Source: Streptomyces lanatus
GTDB taxonomy: Bacteria > Actinomycetota > Actinomycetes > Streptomycetales > Streptomycetaceae
Direction: 5' to 3'
Assembly (NCBI RefSeq): GCF_014655715.1
Contig: NZ_BNBM01000002.1
Span: forward strand, 62,001-126,000
DNA length: 64,000 bases
The translations under genes were made by a program, and so were the position numbers. The notes beneath the pieces are model-generated. The model did not search any database. It was not told the DNA's origin and saw only the letters and a program-made list of their open reading frames with translations. Below are positions 53,703 through 62,238 of this stretch, piece by piece. Numbering within the stretch: the first letter of the stretch is position 1; each line of letters starts with the position of its first letter.

Positions 53703-55133
53703 TCACGCCGGGTTGAGGCGCCACTGTTGGCAGTTGTTGCCCAGCCAGCTCCACTGCCGTACGTCCGCCCCGTCCGCGGTCCCGCAGTTCGCCACATCCG
53801 CCACCTTGCCCGTGGCCTGATTGACGATCCGGACGAAGCCGCCGTCCGTCGCCACGAACCGGAAGCGCTGGCAGGTGTTGTCGAGCCAGGACCACTGGCG
53901 CAGGTCGGCGCCGTCGGCGCTGGAGCAGTTCTCGGTGTCGAGGACCTTGCCGGTGGCGACGTTGACGAGCCGGTGGGTGTCGTCGCCGAGGTCTTCCAGG
54001 CGCCACTTCTGGTTGTTGCCGCCGCTGCACGACCACTGCTGCACATTGGCGCCGTCGGCGGTCGAACTCCCGGCCACATCAAGGCACTTGCCGCTGTTGC
54101 GGTTGGTGATCGTGTAGTTGCTGGAGGAGGAGGAGGGCTCGCCGGAGGGGCCGGTGAGGGCAGCGCCGAGCCGGACCGGGGTGCCGAAGTTCGGCGTGCC
54201 GTCGGAGTTCCAGGTGAACTTCTGCGCCCGGGCCGTACGGCCGTTGTCGCAGCCGTCGCTCGCGCTGTCGTTGGCGTGGTAGACGATCCAGTTCTCGGTG
54301 CCGTCGGGCGAGGTGAAGAAGCCGTTGTGGCCGGGCCCGTAGACCCCGTTGGCATCACTGCGCTGGAAGACGGGGGTGGACTTCTTGGTCCAGGAGGCGG
54401 CGGACAACGGATCCGATCCCGTCAGAGTCAGCTGGCCGAGCTTGTAGTCGGGTGTCCAGCAGCCGCTGCCGGAGTAGATGAGGAAGGTCCTGCCGCCGCG
54501 CTGGAGGATCTCCGGGCCCTCGTTGACGGTGCCGTTGCGCTCCCAGTCGTAGGTCGGGGTGGAGATGGTGGAGAAGCCGGTGGCGAGGGTGTAGGGATTC
54601 GACATCCTGGCCGCGACGAGGTTCTGCGTACCGCCACTGGCGCTGCCGAAGAGATACAGCTGCCCGTTGATGGTGGCGACGTTCGGGTCCAGCATCCAGG
54701 CGGAGTTGAGCTGGTTCTTGTAGGTGTACGGGCCCATGGGATCGGACCCGGCACTCTCCAGCACATGCGTGCGCTGGGTCGGGTTGTAGTCGGAGACGTT
54801 CTGCCCGGCGACGTAGTACAGATACCAGCGGCCGTTGAGGAAATGCAGCTCCGGCGCCCAGATGTTGCAGCACCGGTTGGCGGCGTCGCCCTTCCAGACC
54901 TGCACGCTGGGTGCGGAGGCGAGCCCGGCGAGGGTCGGGGCCTTCCGCATGGTGATGACATCGGTCCAACTGGTCGTCACCAGGTAGTAGTTGCCGTCGT
55001 GGTACGAGATCCAGGGATCGGCGCCTTTCTGCACCTTGACCGGATTGGTGAAGGACGCCGCACTCGCGGACGGCTGTCCGATCGACAGGGCCAGCAGCAG
55101 CGCCGCCAGCAGGGTCAGTAGGCGACGGGCCAT
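53703..55133 (-). CDS. Secreted GH43 arabinofuranosidase-type enzyme with ricin-type lectin domain
   Basis: 476-aa secreted glycosidase. Signal peptide 1-25 (cleavage ASA). The five-bladed GH43 domain (about 27-330) has catalytic Asp39 (GADPWISYHDG), Asp149 (MLDPNV) and Glu205 (NEGPEI). Residues about 345-476 form a ricin B-type beta-trefoil with three repeats (NQKW, CQRF, CQQW); the middle QxW is changed to QRF. Probable action: removal of arabinofuranosyl side chains or arabinan debranching, with the lectin holding it on the polysaccharide. Its ATG lies 19 nt inside the upstream GH43 gene, so the two are coupled. Confidence 0.88.
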   Translation of the reverse strand: MARRLLTLLAALLLALSIGQPSASAASFTNPVKVQKGADPWISYHDGNYYLVTTSWTDVITMRKAPTLAGLASAPSVQVWKGDAANRCCNIWAPELHFLNGRWYLYYVAGQNVSDYNPTQRTHVLESAGSDPMGPYTYKNQLNSAWMLDPNVATINGQLYLFGSASGGTQNLVAARMSNPYTLATGFSTISTPTYDWERNGTVNEGPEILQRGGRTFLIYSGSGCWTPDYKLGQLTLTGSDPLSAASWTKKSTPVFQRSDANGVYGPGHNGFFTSPDGTENWIVYHANDSASDGCDNGRTARAQKFTWNSDGTPNFGTPVRLGAALTGPSGEPSSSSSNYTITNRNSGKCLDVAGSSTADGANVQQWSCSGGNNQKWRLEDLGDDTHRLVNVATGKVLDTENCSSADGADLRQWSWLDNTCQRFRFVATDGGFVRIVNQATGKVADVANCGTADGADVRQWSWLGNNCQQWRLNPA

Positions 55134-56083
55134 CCGCTGCTCCAGTTCAGAAGGTTGATGCCCAGCTTGGGCGTGCCGTTGTCGTTGCCGTCGTAGTAGT
55201 GGTAGACGATCAGGTCCCCGTCGGCGTCGTTCATGATCGACTGCCCGCCGGGCCCGATGACGCTGCCGTGCGACTCCAGAACCGGCGTCCCGCCGTTGCT
55301 CATCATGGAGACGCCGTTCTTGTCGCGGTACGGTCCGGTGATGCTCGTGGCCCGCCCGACCTTCACCTTGTAGGTGCTGCTGGTGCCGGCGCAGCAGGTG
55401 TCGTAGGAGGCGAAGAGGTAGTAGTAGCCGCCCCGTTTGACGATGTAGGGCGCCTCGACGGCCTTGGTTCCGGTGGGGCGGGAGGCGAGCGAGTACCGGG
55501 TGGTGTTGGAGGACAGCTGCTTCCCGGTGGACGGATTGATCTGGATCATCTTGATCCCGGTCCACCAACTGCCGAAGGACAGCCACCACTTGCCGTCGTC
55601 GTCGACGAAGAGGTTCGGGTCGATGGCGTTGTAGTCGCTGGAGGAACTGGACGTGTAGACGGTGCCGTAGTCGGTCCAGCTGCCCGGCTGGCCGGTGGTG
55701 GAGCCGGCGAGACCGATGGCGGACGTGTTCGAGCCGAACTTCGAGACGGAGTAGTACATCAAGTACTTACCGCCACGGAACGAAATGTCCGGCGCCCAGG
55801 CCTCCGGCACGGAGGAGTACGTCGACCACCAGCCCGGCCGACCGGAGAACGCGTCGGCGCCGTTCCGGAAGGCGGTGCGATCGGCGGAGACCTTGTTGGC
55901 GATGCCGCCGCCGGTGGCGTACAGCAGGTACTGGCCGGAGGAGGTACGGATCATCGTCGGGTCGTGGGTGACGATGTCGCCGGTGACGCGGCCGGGGTTG
56001 GGGTAGGCCGAGGCGGAGGTGGGGGTGAGGGCGAGGAGTGTGGCGAGGGGGAGAGCGAGGAGGGTGGTGCGCTTGCGGCTCAT
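55115..56083 (-). CDS. Secreted GH43 endo-1,5-alpha-L-arabinanase
   Basis: 322-aa secreted enzyme that cleaves the arabinan backbone. Signal 1-26 (TSASA). Catalytic triad by pattern: Asp41 (THDPTMI), Asp155 (NAIDPNLF) and Glu210 (KAVEAPYI); His272 in SHGSVIGPGG is the conserved arabinanase His near the metal site. The compact single-domain length fits AbnA-type arabinanases. AAGGAGG precedes the ATG at 56083. A TTCGAA-rich regulatory zone lies upstream. Confidence 0.92.
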   Translation of the reverse strand: MSRKRTTLLALPLATLLALTPTSASAYPNPGRVTGDIVTHDPTMIRTSSGQYLLYATGGGIANKVSADRTAFRNGADAFSGRPGWWSTYSSVPEAWAPDISFRGGKYLMYYSVSKFGSNTSAIGLAGSTTGQPGSWTDYGTVYTSSSSSDYNAIDPNLFVDDDGKWWLSFGSWWTGIKMIQINPSTGKQLSSNTTRYSLASRPTGTKAVEAPYIVKRGGYYYLFASYDTCCAGTSSTYKVKVGRATSITGPYRDKNGVSMMSNGGTPVLESHGSVIGPGGQSIMNDADGDLIVYHYYDGNDNGTPKLGINLLNWSSGWPVAY

Positions 56084-56141
56084 GCGGTCCTCCTTGCGGT
56101 GGGGGGAGTAACGGAGGCGGGTTTTCAGGCTGCTCGACGTC

Positions 56142-56298
56142 GTCCGACATGCCGAACAACGCTCGCAAGTTCGAACGGACCGTAGAATCGAACCCCTTGC
56201 GCGTCAATGGCCCGCGCAGCAACAGCCGCGTCGCCGATCCGAACGCGCTTGCCCGCAGCGGCCGTTCGAAGTTACGTTCCCTCGGGTTCCGTTCGAAC
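56142..56298. promoter_or_regulatory. Cluster of TTCGAA-type sites upstream of the arabinanase gene (site 4)
   Basis: GTCCGACATGCCGAAC at 56142-56157 matches site 3 at 13 of 16 positions and is itself nearly palindromic. GTTCGAAC occurs at 56169 and 56291 and GTTCGAAG at 56264. These lie in the 296-bp gap between the arabinanase and the divergent SUKH gene, which otherwise holds no gene. Confidence 0.5.
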
Positions 56299-56379
56299 GG
56301 GGGTTCTCGCCTCACCACGGCGGGACACCCGGATCCGGCCGTTCAGCAGCCGGAACTACGCCGCATCAATGGACAGGGA

Positions 56380-57009
56380 ATGCCTCAGCTCGTCAATCGC
56401 GGAATGATGGAATCGGCCTTTCCACCCAAGAAGGTCGTCAGAGTGAGGGAGGACGGGCTCCCTGCCTGTCTCCATGAGTCGGCCCACGTGATCCTGACCG
56501 ACGTCGGCCTGCCGGACGACCGGGCTTCCTTTTTCGCGATCGACGGAGCGCTCTTCGAGGGCGAGACGCCCAATAGCTTTCGGCGATGTGCGGAGCTCAG
56601 CTACTTCTCCGCCTACAAGAACATGCCGAACGGCTGGGAGAACTGGCTCGTCATTGGAGAGATCTTCTACGACTGTGTGGTCCTGGACCCCGTGTCCGGG
56701 ATCGTGTACTGCCTGCCGGACGGCGAGTACCGGGCAGACCCGCTGAACCAGAGCCTCGACTCCTTCGTCTACTTCGTCTACCTACTCGAACTCGAGCGCC
56801 CCAACTACGACTTCACCGTGTCGGACGAGATCCCCGACTCGGAGGGCGTGGCCGTGTTCCTGCGGGAGAGGATGATCCGGGTCGACCCGCTGCCCTTCGA
56901 AGGGGTGGAGCCCTCCTGGTCGGAGGTTTTCGACTGGGAGGCCGAGGACGCGCCTCGGATGCCGGCGTGGGATGTTGTTCTCTCGAACGTGTACGAGTCC
57001 ATTGGTTAG
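56380..57009 (+). CDS. SUKH-4 family immunity-type protein
   Basis: 209-aa cytoplasmic protein of the SUKH (SMI1/KNR4) superfamily, type 4. Diagnostic stretches: VILTDVGLPDDRASFFAIDG at about 37-56, ENWLVIGEIFYDCVVLDPVS with GIVYCLPDGE after it, and LNQSLDSFVYFVYLLE. SUKH proteins act as antidotes in contact-dependent and polymorphic toxin systems of bacteria. The start at 56380 is not certain (ATG 56404 is also in frame, and the Shine-Dalgarno is weak). The next gene begins 12 nt downstream. Confidence 0.8.
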   Translation: MPQLVNRGMMESAFPPKKVVRVREDGLPACLHESAHVILTDVGLPDDRASFFAIDGALFEGETPNSFRRCAELSYFSAYKNMPNGWENWLVIGEIFYDCVVLDPVSGIVYCLPDGEYRADPLNQSLDSFVYFVYLLELERPNYDFTVSDEIPDSEGVAVFLRERMIRVDPLPFEGVEPSWSEVFDWEAEDAPRMPAWDVVLSNVYESIG

Positions 57010-57021
57010 GCTGAGTCATCC

Positions 57022-57753
57022 ATGGCAGTCCCCTACTTCGTCACCGCCGAGTCCGACCCCGTCCCCCTGGAGGACTTCGCGAAGTCCGTGGGGCGGGCGG
57101 TCGTGCGGGAGGAGTGTCGGGAGTGGGCGCGTCTCGGTGGTGACCGGGGGTTCGAGATCTGTGCTGATCACGACGGTGTCGTGCGTGCCGTACTCCTCGA
57201 CTGGGACGAGGACTTGAGGTTCGTGAGCTCGGCGCCGGAGGCATTCGTCGAGTCGCTCGCCGCGCTCGACCGAGCCCTCGCCGTGATCCTCGGCACCGAC
57301 TCGCCGCAGGAGGCCGCCGCCGCATACGGGGAGCTGGAGCGGCGATTGCAGGTCATCGACCCCCAGGCCTTCGCGGGGCGCGAGAACTGGTGGCCCCTCG
57401 TTCTCGACGACATCAGGGACACGGCGGGCGCGGAGTGGTTCACCGCGTTCGAGATCGTCGACGAGCGGGGCGAGAAGCAGATCGTCACGCAGGCCGGCGG
57501 GATCGGTGTCCATCCGGAGGAGCGGCTGTGGGGGCGGCTGCGGGCCGCGGGGGTCGCCGCTGAGCAAGTGCTGCGGATCCACACCGAGTTGGAAGCCTGC
57601 TTCATGCCGGGGCACTACTGCTCGCTCTGGCTCGGGCAGGTCTTCCCCGATGCGCAGCTGACGCACAACTTCCCCTACGGTGAGACTGCCGAGTCCCGTG
57701 CCGAGGGCATCCGGTTGCTGCGTGAGGCGGCGGAGCAGGCGCCGTCCCAGTAG
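57022..57753 (+). CDS. SUKH domain fused to a nucleotide/nucleic-acid deaminase-like domain
   Basis: 243-aa protein. Residues about 1-110 look like a second SUKH-4 domain (LRFVSSAPEAFVESLAALDR at 65-84). Residues about 135-220 resemble the XOO_2897-type deaminase domain of bacterial polymorphic toxins: His187-Thr-Glu189 followed by Cys193 and Cys200 in CFMPGHYC, then LTHNFPYG. His187 and the two Cys would bind zinc, with Glu189 as proton shuttle. A toxin-like domain joined to an immunity-like domain in one short cytosolic protein is odd. TAGGCT (stop codon plus 3 nt) lies 9 nt before the ATG and could be a leaderless promoter. Confidence 0.65.
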   Translation: MAVPYFVTAESDPVPLEDFAKSVGRAVVREECREWARLGGDRGFEICADHDGVVRAVLLDWDEDLRFVSSAPEAFVESLAALDRALAVILGTDSPQEAAAAYGELERRLQVIDPQAFAGRENWWPLVLDDIRDTAGAEWFTAFEIVDERGEKQIVTQAGGIGVHPEERLWGRLRAAGVAAEQVLRIHTELEACFMPGHYCSLWLGQVFPDAQLTHNFPYGETAESRAEGIRLLREAAEQAPSQ

Positions 57754-57791
57754 GGCCGCGGGAGTTGAGGGAAGAGGGAGCGCAGCACGCC

Positions 57792-59555
57792 ATGACCGTC
57801 GGTGCCGCCGTACCGGACATCTCCTCCTGGCCGCCGTTGGACGACGACAAGCGGGCCTTCGGGCAGCAGTTGCTCGGCTGGGCGGCCGACGGCAGCGGGG
57901 CCGGGCACCGGCTGTGTCTGGTGCGGGGTGCCGAGGGCAGCGGGAAGAGTCATCTGCTCGCCTGGTTCCTGGCCGGAGCGGCCGGCAGCCCCCGCACGAC
58001 CGTCCACGCCACCATCCTGGCCGAGGGGCTGACGGCCGACACCTTCGCCTGGGAACTGGGGCGCCAACTCGGCTACGGCCCCCTCTCCCCCGCACGGCTG
58101 CTGGACCGGGTGAGCCAGGACGAGCGGCCGCTGCTCCTCCTCGTGGTCGATCTGCACCGGTCCGGGGCAGGCCCCGCGGATCTGCCGACGGCGGCACCGG
58201 CCACGCTGGTCGCCGCCCTCCTGGAGCCCCTGCTGGCCCTCCCCCACGTGCGCGCCGCCGTCGAGATCGGCGACGACGACCACGGGCTGCTGTCCGCAGA
58301 CGGTGCCGACATCATCGACCTGGGCGGCGACGGTGGCCGTGGGAGCGCCGGGGAGATGTCGTTCGCGGAGCTTGCCGCCACGGTTCCGCGCACGGCCGAC
58401 GGGCGGCCGGACTGGTCGCGGGCACCCGCCCCCTCCCTCCGCCACATCCTCGACGCTGCCCTGCGAGCCGATGACGAAGGCGCCGCCGTGCGTGGCCTGT
58501 TGGCCGACCCGGGCTTCCTGGTGCACGGCTCGGCGAACGCCCTCACGGCCACCCTCGCCGATGAGCGCATCCCCGTACCCGGTCGGCTCCGCGAGGTGTG
58601 GCAGCGCGCCGCACCGGAGCTGACGGCACATCACGACGACAGCGCCGAGCGTGCCGCCCTGCTGCACGCCGCCGCCGTGGGCACGGACGCGGCCCTGTCC
58701 GAGTTCCTGCGTCCCCTCGCCCGACGCCACTGGTGGTCCGCGGTGTGGGCCAGGCCGGATCTCCCCGTCGCCGCACTGGCACCGGCGCCGGGCGACGAAC
58801 CACGCCTGTTGACGGCCGACGTCACCGGACGGATCCGGACGTACGACACGGGCACCGGCGCCGCAGCCGGAGCGACCGGCTCACCGCCGTCCACGCGCCC
58901 CGTCGCCGTCGCTCCGCGCGACGCCCACGCGATGCTGTTGCTCGACCAGACCGGCGTGCTGCTGCCGCTCGCACCCGAGGACGATCCCATCGCCGGCTTC
59001 ATGCTCGACCACATCGCCGAGCACCACGGTGCGGCCGCCCTCGCCGACGACGGTGCCCAGGTCATCGCACTCGGCGGCGGCAGCCCGCAGAGCCCGTACG
59101 CGATCGTCGGCGACCGCGGCGGCAACCTCCACGCATGGTCCCTGAGCGACTATCAGGACTCCCCGCTCTCCTGCCGCGTACATGAGCTGCCGGTCACCGC
59201 CGCCGTCTGCCTCCGTATCCCCGCCGATGATCTGACAATCACCTTCAGCGCGGCACTCGACGGCTCGGTACGCCTGTGGGAGACCTCGGGTGAACCCATG
59301 CCGGTCCCCGTGGAGCAGCGCGCGTCCCAGGTCACGGCACTGGCCGCGGCCGACACCTCCGTCGGACCGGTGCTCGCCGTCGCCTGGAGCGACGCGGAGT
59401 TGCACCTGTGGCACGTCCTCTCCGGCCGAATGCGCGCCCTTCCCCTGCTGCACGGGTGCGGCTCACTCGCCCTGACACCCGAGGGGCTGGTCCTCGTCGG
59501 AGGCCCCGAGGGGTTGTACGCCGCGCGATTGCGGCTGGACGGGCTCTGGCCCTAG
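57792..59555 (+). CDS. P-loop NTPase with C-terminal WD40-like propeller
   Basis: 587-aa protein. Walker A GAEGSGKS at 46-53, a candidate Walker B LLLLVVD with Asp120, and an AAA/STAND-like helical region to about 300. From about 310 the sequence has repeats of strand pairs ending in W-x-x or similar (RGGNLHAWSLSD, LDGSVRLWETSG, SDAELHLWHVLSG), which fit a beta-propeller. NTPase plus WD40 is the plan of signal-sensing switches. It follows the deaminase-like gene by 38 nt in the same direction, and could sense a signal that controls that protein. ATG 57792 has GAGGGAG 11 nt upstream. Confidence 0.75.
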   Translation: MTVGAAVPDISSWPPLDDDKRAFGQQLLGWAADGSGAGHRLCLVRGAEGSGKSHLLAWFLAGAAGSPRTTVHATILAEGLTADTFAWELGRQLGYGPLSPARLLDRVSQDERPLLLLVVDLHRSGAGPADLPTAAPATLVAALLEPLLALPHVRAAVEIGDDDHGLLSADGADIIDLGGDGGRGSAGEMSFAELAATVPRTADGRPDWSRAPAPSLRHILDAALRADDEGAAVRGLLADPGFLVHGSANALTATLADERIPVPGRLREVWQRAAPELTAHHDDSAERAALLHAAAVGTDAALSEFLRPLARRHWWSAVWARPDLPVAALAPAPGDEPRLLTADVTGRIRTYDTGTGAAAGATGSPPSTRPVAVAPRDAHAMLLLDQTGVLLPLAPEDDPIAGFMLDHIAEHHGAAALADDGAQVIALGGGSPQSPYAIVGDRGGNLHAWSLSDYQDSPLSCRVHELPVTAAVCLRIPADDLTITFSAALDGSVRLWETSGEPMPVPVEQRASQVTALAAADTSVGPVLAVAWSDAELHLWHVLSGRMRALPLLHGCGSLALTPEGLVLVGGPEGLYAARLRLDGLWP

Positions 59556-59623
59556 ATCCGGTGAAGCGGGAGTCGCACGAAGCCCAGGATGCGTGCGCAG
59601 GCTCTCTCCCGAAGACCCCGGCA

Positions 59624-60685
59624 TCATCGTCGTCCGTGACTCCAAGGCCCCGGAGAAGCGTCGGCTCGCGGTGTCGCCGGAGGCGTGGGGAGCCTTCGTG
59701 TCACATGCCTCAAGGTGAGGTCCTGGCCGGTACGGCCGTCCAGCAGCGCCCTCCCGAGCGGCGTCACCGTATGCACCTTGCATGAACTGACCAGCCCCGC
59801 CTTCCGCAGGACCCCGACGTGGTGGCTGGCCGTGGCCAGGGAGACCCCCGTGCCGTGGGCCAGCTCGGTCGTCGTCACTCCCCGGGCTGCCAGGGACTCC
59901 AGGATCACGGCGCGGGTGCGGCCGAGGAGGGCGTTCAGGGAGCGCGCCTCGGGTTCCCGGTCGCCCAGGGCCGTCTCGTGGGTCATCGGGTAGACCACCA
60001 CGCACGGGAGCGCCGGATCCTTCAGCAGGGTCGGCTTGCGCCAGCAGAAGTAGGAGGGGAGGACGAGGAGTCCGCGGCCGTCCAGGTGGACGTCGCGGTC
60101 CGCGCCGAGTCCCGTCACTTCCAGTACCGGGCGGTGCCAGAGCAGGCCGGGGTGCAGGGAGCCGAGCAGGGAGCCTAGGCCGCCGTCGACCAAGTAGCGG
60201 CCGTGGACGGAGCGTTCGGCGTCGAAGCGGGAGCGGATGCGGGGCCACCAGGGGGCCAGGGCGGTCGCGAAGTAGCGGCGGAGGGTGCCCGCGAGATAGG
60301 TCACCGTCTCCTTGTCGCCGTCGGCGAGCTGTCGCGCCCGGAGTGGGAGGGGGCGGCCCGTCCGGGACAGTTCCGCCAGGTCGCCGCGAAGCCTCCGGCG
60401 GGGTGTGGACAGCACCGCGTCGATCCCGGCGTCCAGGCCGTCCGCGCCGGCGGCCGGGGTGAGGAAGTCGGCCGAATAGCCGAGCGGGGGTGCCAGGCGT
60501 AGCAACTGGCCTACATCCAGGGAGAGTTGGTGGCATACCGTCCTCCGCCAGGCGCCGAAGACCGCCGATCCCGTGGTCGTCTGCAGCATGTGCATGCTGA
60601 GCAGCGCCTCCCACATGGGGTCGGGGGCCTGCGCCAGCCTGATGTTCGCGAGGTCGTCGTCGGTGAGGTGAATGCGTACCGGCAT
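59624..60685 (-). CDS. ArsR/HTH_5 winged-helix transcriptional regulator
   Basis: 353-aa regulator with the winged helix at the C-terminal end (about 255-320: SLNALLGRTRAVILESLAAR, then TTTELAHGTGVSLATASHHVG, VLRKAGLV). The N-terminal 240 residues (VRIHLTDDDLANIRLAQAPD at the start) are the actinobacterial DUF5937-like region of unknown role. Start 60685 is preferred because the farther ATG 60709 lies inside the 18-bp palindrome. It probably represses its own promoter. It is co-directional with the WD40 gene upstream. Confidence 0.85.
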   Translation of the reverse strand: MPVRIHLTDDDLANIRLAQAPDPMWEALLSMHMLQTTTGSAVFGAWRRTVCHQLSLDVGQLLRLAPPLGYSADFLTPAAGADGLDAGIDAVLSTPRRRLRGDLAELSRTGRPLPLRARQLADGDKETVTYLAGTLRRYFATALAPWWPRIRSRFDAERSVHGRYLVDGGLGSLLGSLHPGLLWHRPVLEVTGLGADRDVHLDGRGLLVLPSYFCWRKPTLLKDPALPCVVVYPMTHETALGDREPEARSLNALLGRTRAVILESLAARGVTTTELAHGTGVSLATASHHVGVLRKAGLVSSCKVHTVTPLGRALLDGRTGQDLTLRHVTRRLPTPPATPRADASPGPWSHGRR

Positions 60686-60705
60686 ATGAGCCATCCCCGT
60701 TCGAT

Positions 60706-60723
60706 GCATGTGCAGTCACATGC
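60706..60723. promoter_or_regulatory. Palindrome GCATGTG-CAGT-CACATGC at the ArsR-type promoter
   Basis: A perfect 7-bp inverted repeat with a 4-bp centre, 21 bp upstream of the chosen start. Size and place fit an autoregulatory operator for the winged-helix protein. Confidence 0.6.
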
Positions 60724-60766
60724 TCCGGGGGGTGTCGGCTCCTGCCATCCTCAGAAGTCTCAGCGG

Positions 60767-62104
60767 TCAGGGGGCGCCCGGTGCGCGATGGTGCCCGAAC
60801 ATGACGAACGCGCCGCCCTTGTCGTCGACCGTGTTGGGTACGACCCGGTGCTCCGTGCCGAGCAGATGGCCCAGGTCCTCCCTGAAGAGCAGCGCTTCGA
60901 TCAGGCCCCGGTCGCGGGCGCGCGCGGTGTCGGCGAACCATAGCCCGACGATCTCGCCGTCCCGTGTGCGCACCCTCGCGTAGTTGCCGTTGTCGTGCTC
61001 CACGGGGGCCGGGCCGGGGCGCTGGCCGGGGACCAGGTCGTCCTCCGTGAGGGATGCCGAGAGGAGTACGCAGCCGTCGTTGCCTGCGCTGGCGACCCGG
61101 GTGGTGCCGTCGGGGCAGGTGATGCCGATGACGTCGTTGATCGTCGCGCTGCCGAAGGACGCGTCGCCGAATGCCTGGCCGTGGCGGTTGAAGGGCGGGG
61201 TGAGGGCGGTCGGGTGGTGCGGGTCCCAGAGCTGGACTCCGCACTCGTCGTAGACGCGGAACGCCGCGGCGATCACCGTACGGCCGCCCAGCGGGACGGG
61301 CGCCAGCACCTCGTAGGGGGTGTCCAGCTCGCCCCGGGCGGTGTGCTCTCCGGTCCGCAGGTCCCATACGTCGATGCCGCGGCCGGCCGGGATCGCGAGG
61401 TGGCTGCCGTATGCCGTGAAGTCGCCCGGACCGCGCGCCATGAGGGAGAAACGCCCTTGATGCCAGCCGCGCCGGCCCGGCGCCCATACCTCCAGTCCGC
61501 CGCCGTACCGGGCCGCCGCGAAGCCCCCCGTGTCGTCGTCCGGGCGGACGCCGACCAGCCGGCGGACCTGGTCGCCGATGTGACCCTTCGGATGCGGCGG
61601 CTGACGGAAGCCGAACACCTCCTGCCCGCCCGCAGGGTCGATCACCCTGACCGCCTTGCCGTCGGCGACCACGAGCAGCTGCGGTTCGCCCGGGACGACC
61701 GCCACCGCCGAGGCACCGGTGTCGACCAGCCGACGTGGGGTGTACTCCGGGCTGCTCATATCGCGCGGGTCCCACAGCGTGACGCCGTCGGCGCCGGCGC
61801 ACACCAACGCCCAGCCGTCGGTGCCGAGGTCGACCGCGGCCAGGCCCCTCACGTTGGCGCTGTCGACGGTGACCGGTCCGGCGACGTGCTCACCGGTGGC
61901 GGCGTCCCACAGCAGTACGGCGCCCTGGGTGTCGCCGCTGGCCAGCAGCTCGCCGTCGGCGGTGGGGACGGTGGCCAGGTGCATCACGATCGAGCTGTGC
62001 CCGCGCAGTTCGTACTCGCCGTTCGGGCGGGCCGTGCTGCCGGGGTCCGGGCGCTTCGGCGGTGCGGTGGGCCGGCGGCGCCGGAACGGGTTGGGTAGCT
62101 TCAT
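60767..62104 (-). CDS. WD40 repeat protein
   Basis: 445-aa protein consisting of a basic, Pro-rich start (about 1-28) and a propeller made of about seven WD40-like repeats (GHSSIVMHLATV, GAVLLWDAATG, DGVTLWDPRD, GIDVWDLRTG, GVQLWDPHH). No catalytic or membrane segment, so it is probably a scaffold. Repeats end in W-D/W-A dipeptides more regularly than in the NTPase at 57792. Not evidently related by operon: the ArsR gene follows it with 81 nt between, including an operator. Confidence 0.85.
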   Translation of the reverse strand: MKLPNPFRRRRPTAPPKRPDPGSTARPNGEYELRGHSSIVMHLATVPTADGELLASGDTQGAVLLWDAATGEHVAGPVTVDSANVRGLAAVDLGTDGWALVCAGADGVTLWDPRDMSSPEYTPRRLVDTGASAVAVVPGEPQLLVVADGKAVRVIDPAGGQEVFGFRQPPHPKGHIGDQVRRLVGVRPDDDTGGFAAARYGGGLEVWAPGRRGWHQGRFSLMARGPGDFTAYGSHLAIPAGRGIDVWDLRTGEHTARGELDTPYEVLAPVPLGGRTVIAAAFRVYDECGVQLWDPHHPTALTPPFNRHGQAFGDASFGSATINDVIGITCPDGTTRVASAGNDGCVLLSASLTEDDLVPGQRPGPAPVEHDNGNYARVRTRDGEIVGLWFADTARARDRGLIEALLFREDLGHLLGTEHRVVPNTVDDKGGAFVMFGHHRAPGAP

Positions 62105-62238
62105 ACCCGTTTCCTAGCAACTCCCCCTCGGGACCCGTCCCCGGCGGCGAGTTCCATGACTCGCATAGAACTTGACGGATCCTCACTTTGCCCAACTGAC
62201 AGCCCATCAACAGCAAGCCTCCCTACGGTGCCGTGTCC

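Noticed and set aside
57765..57791. TTG start for the NTPase-WD40 gene
   Set aside because: The extra nine residues have no support and ATG 57792 has a usable Shine-Dalgarno.
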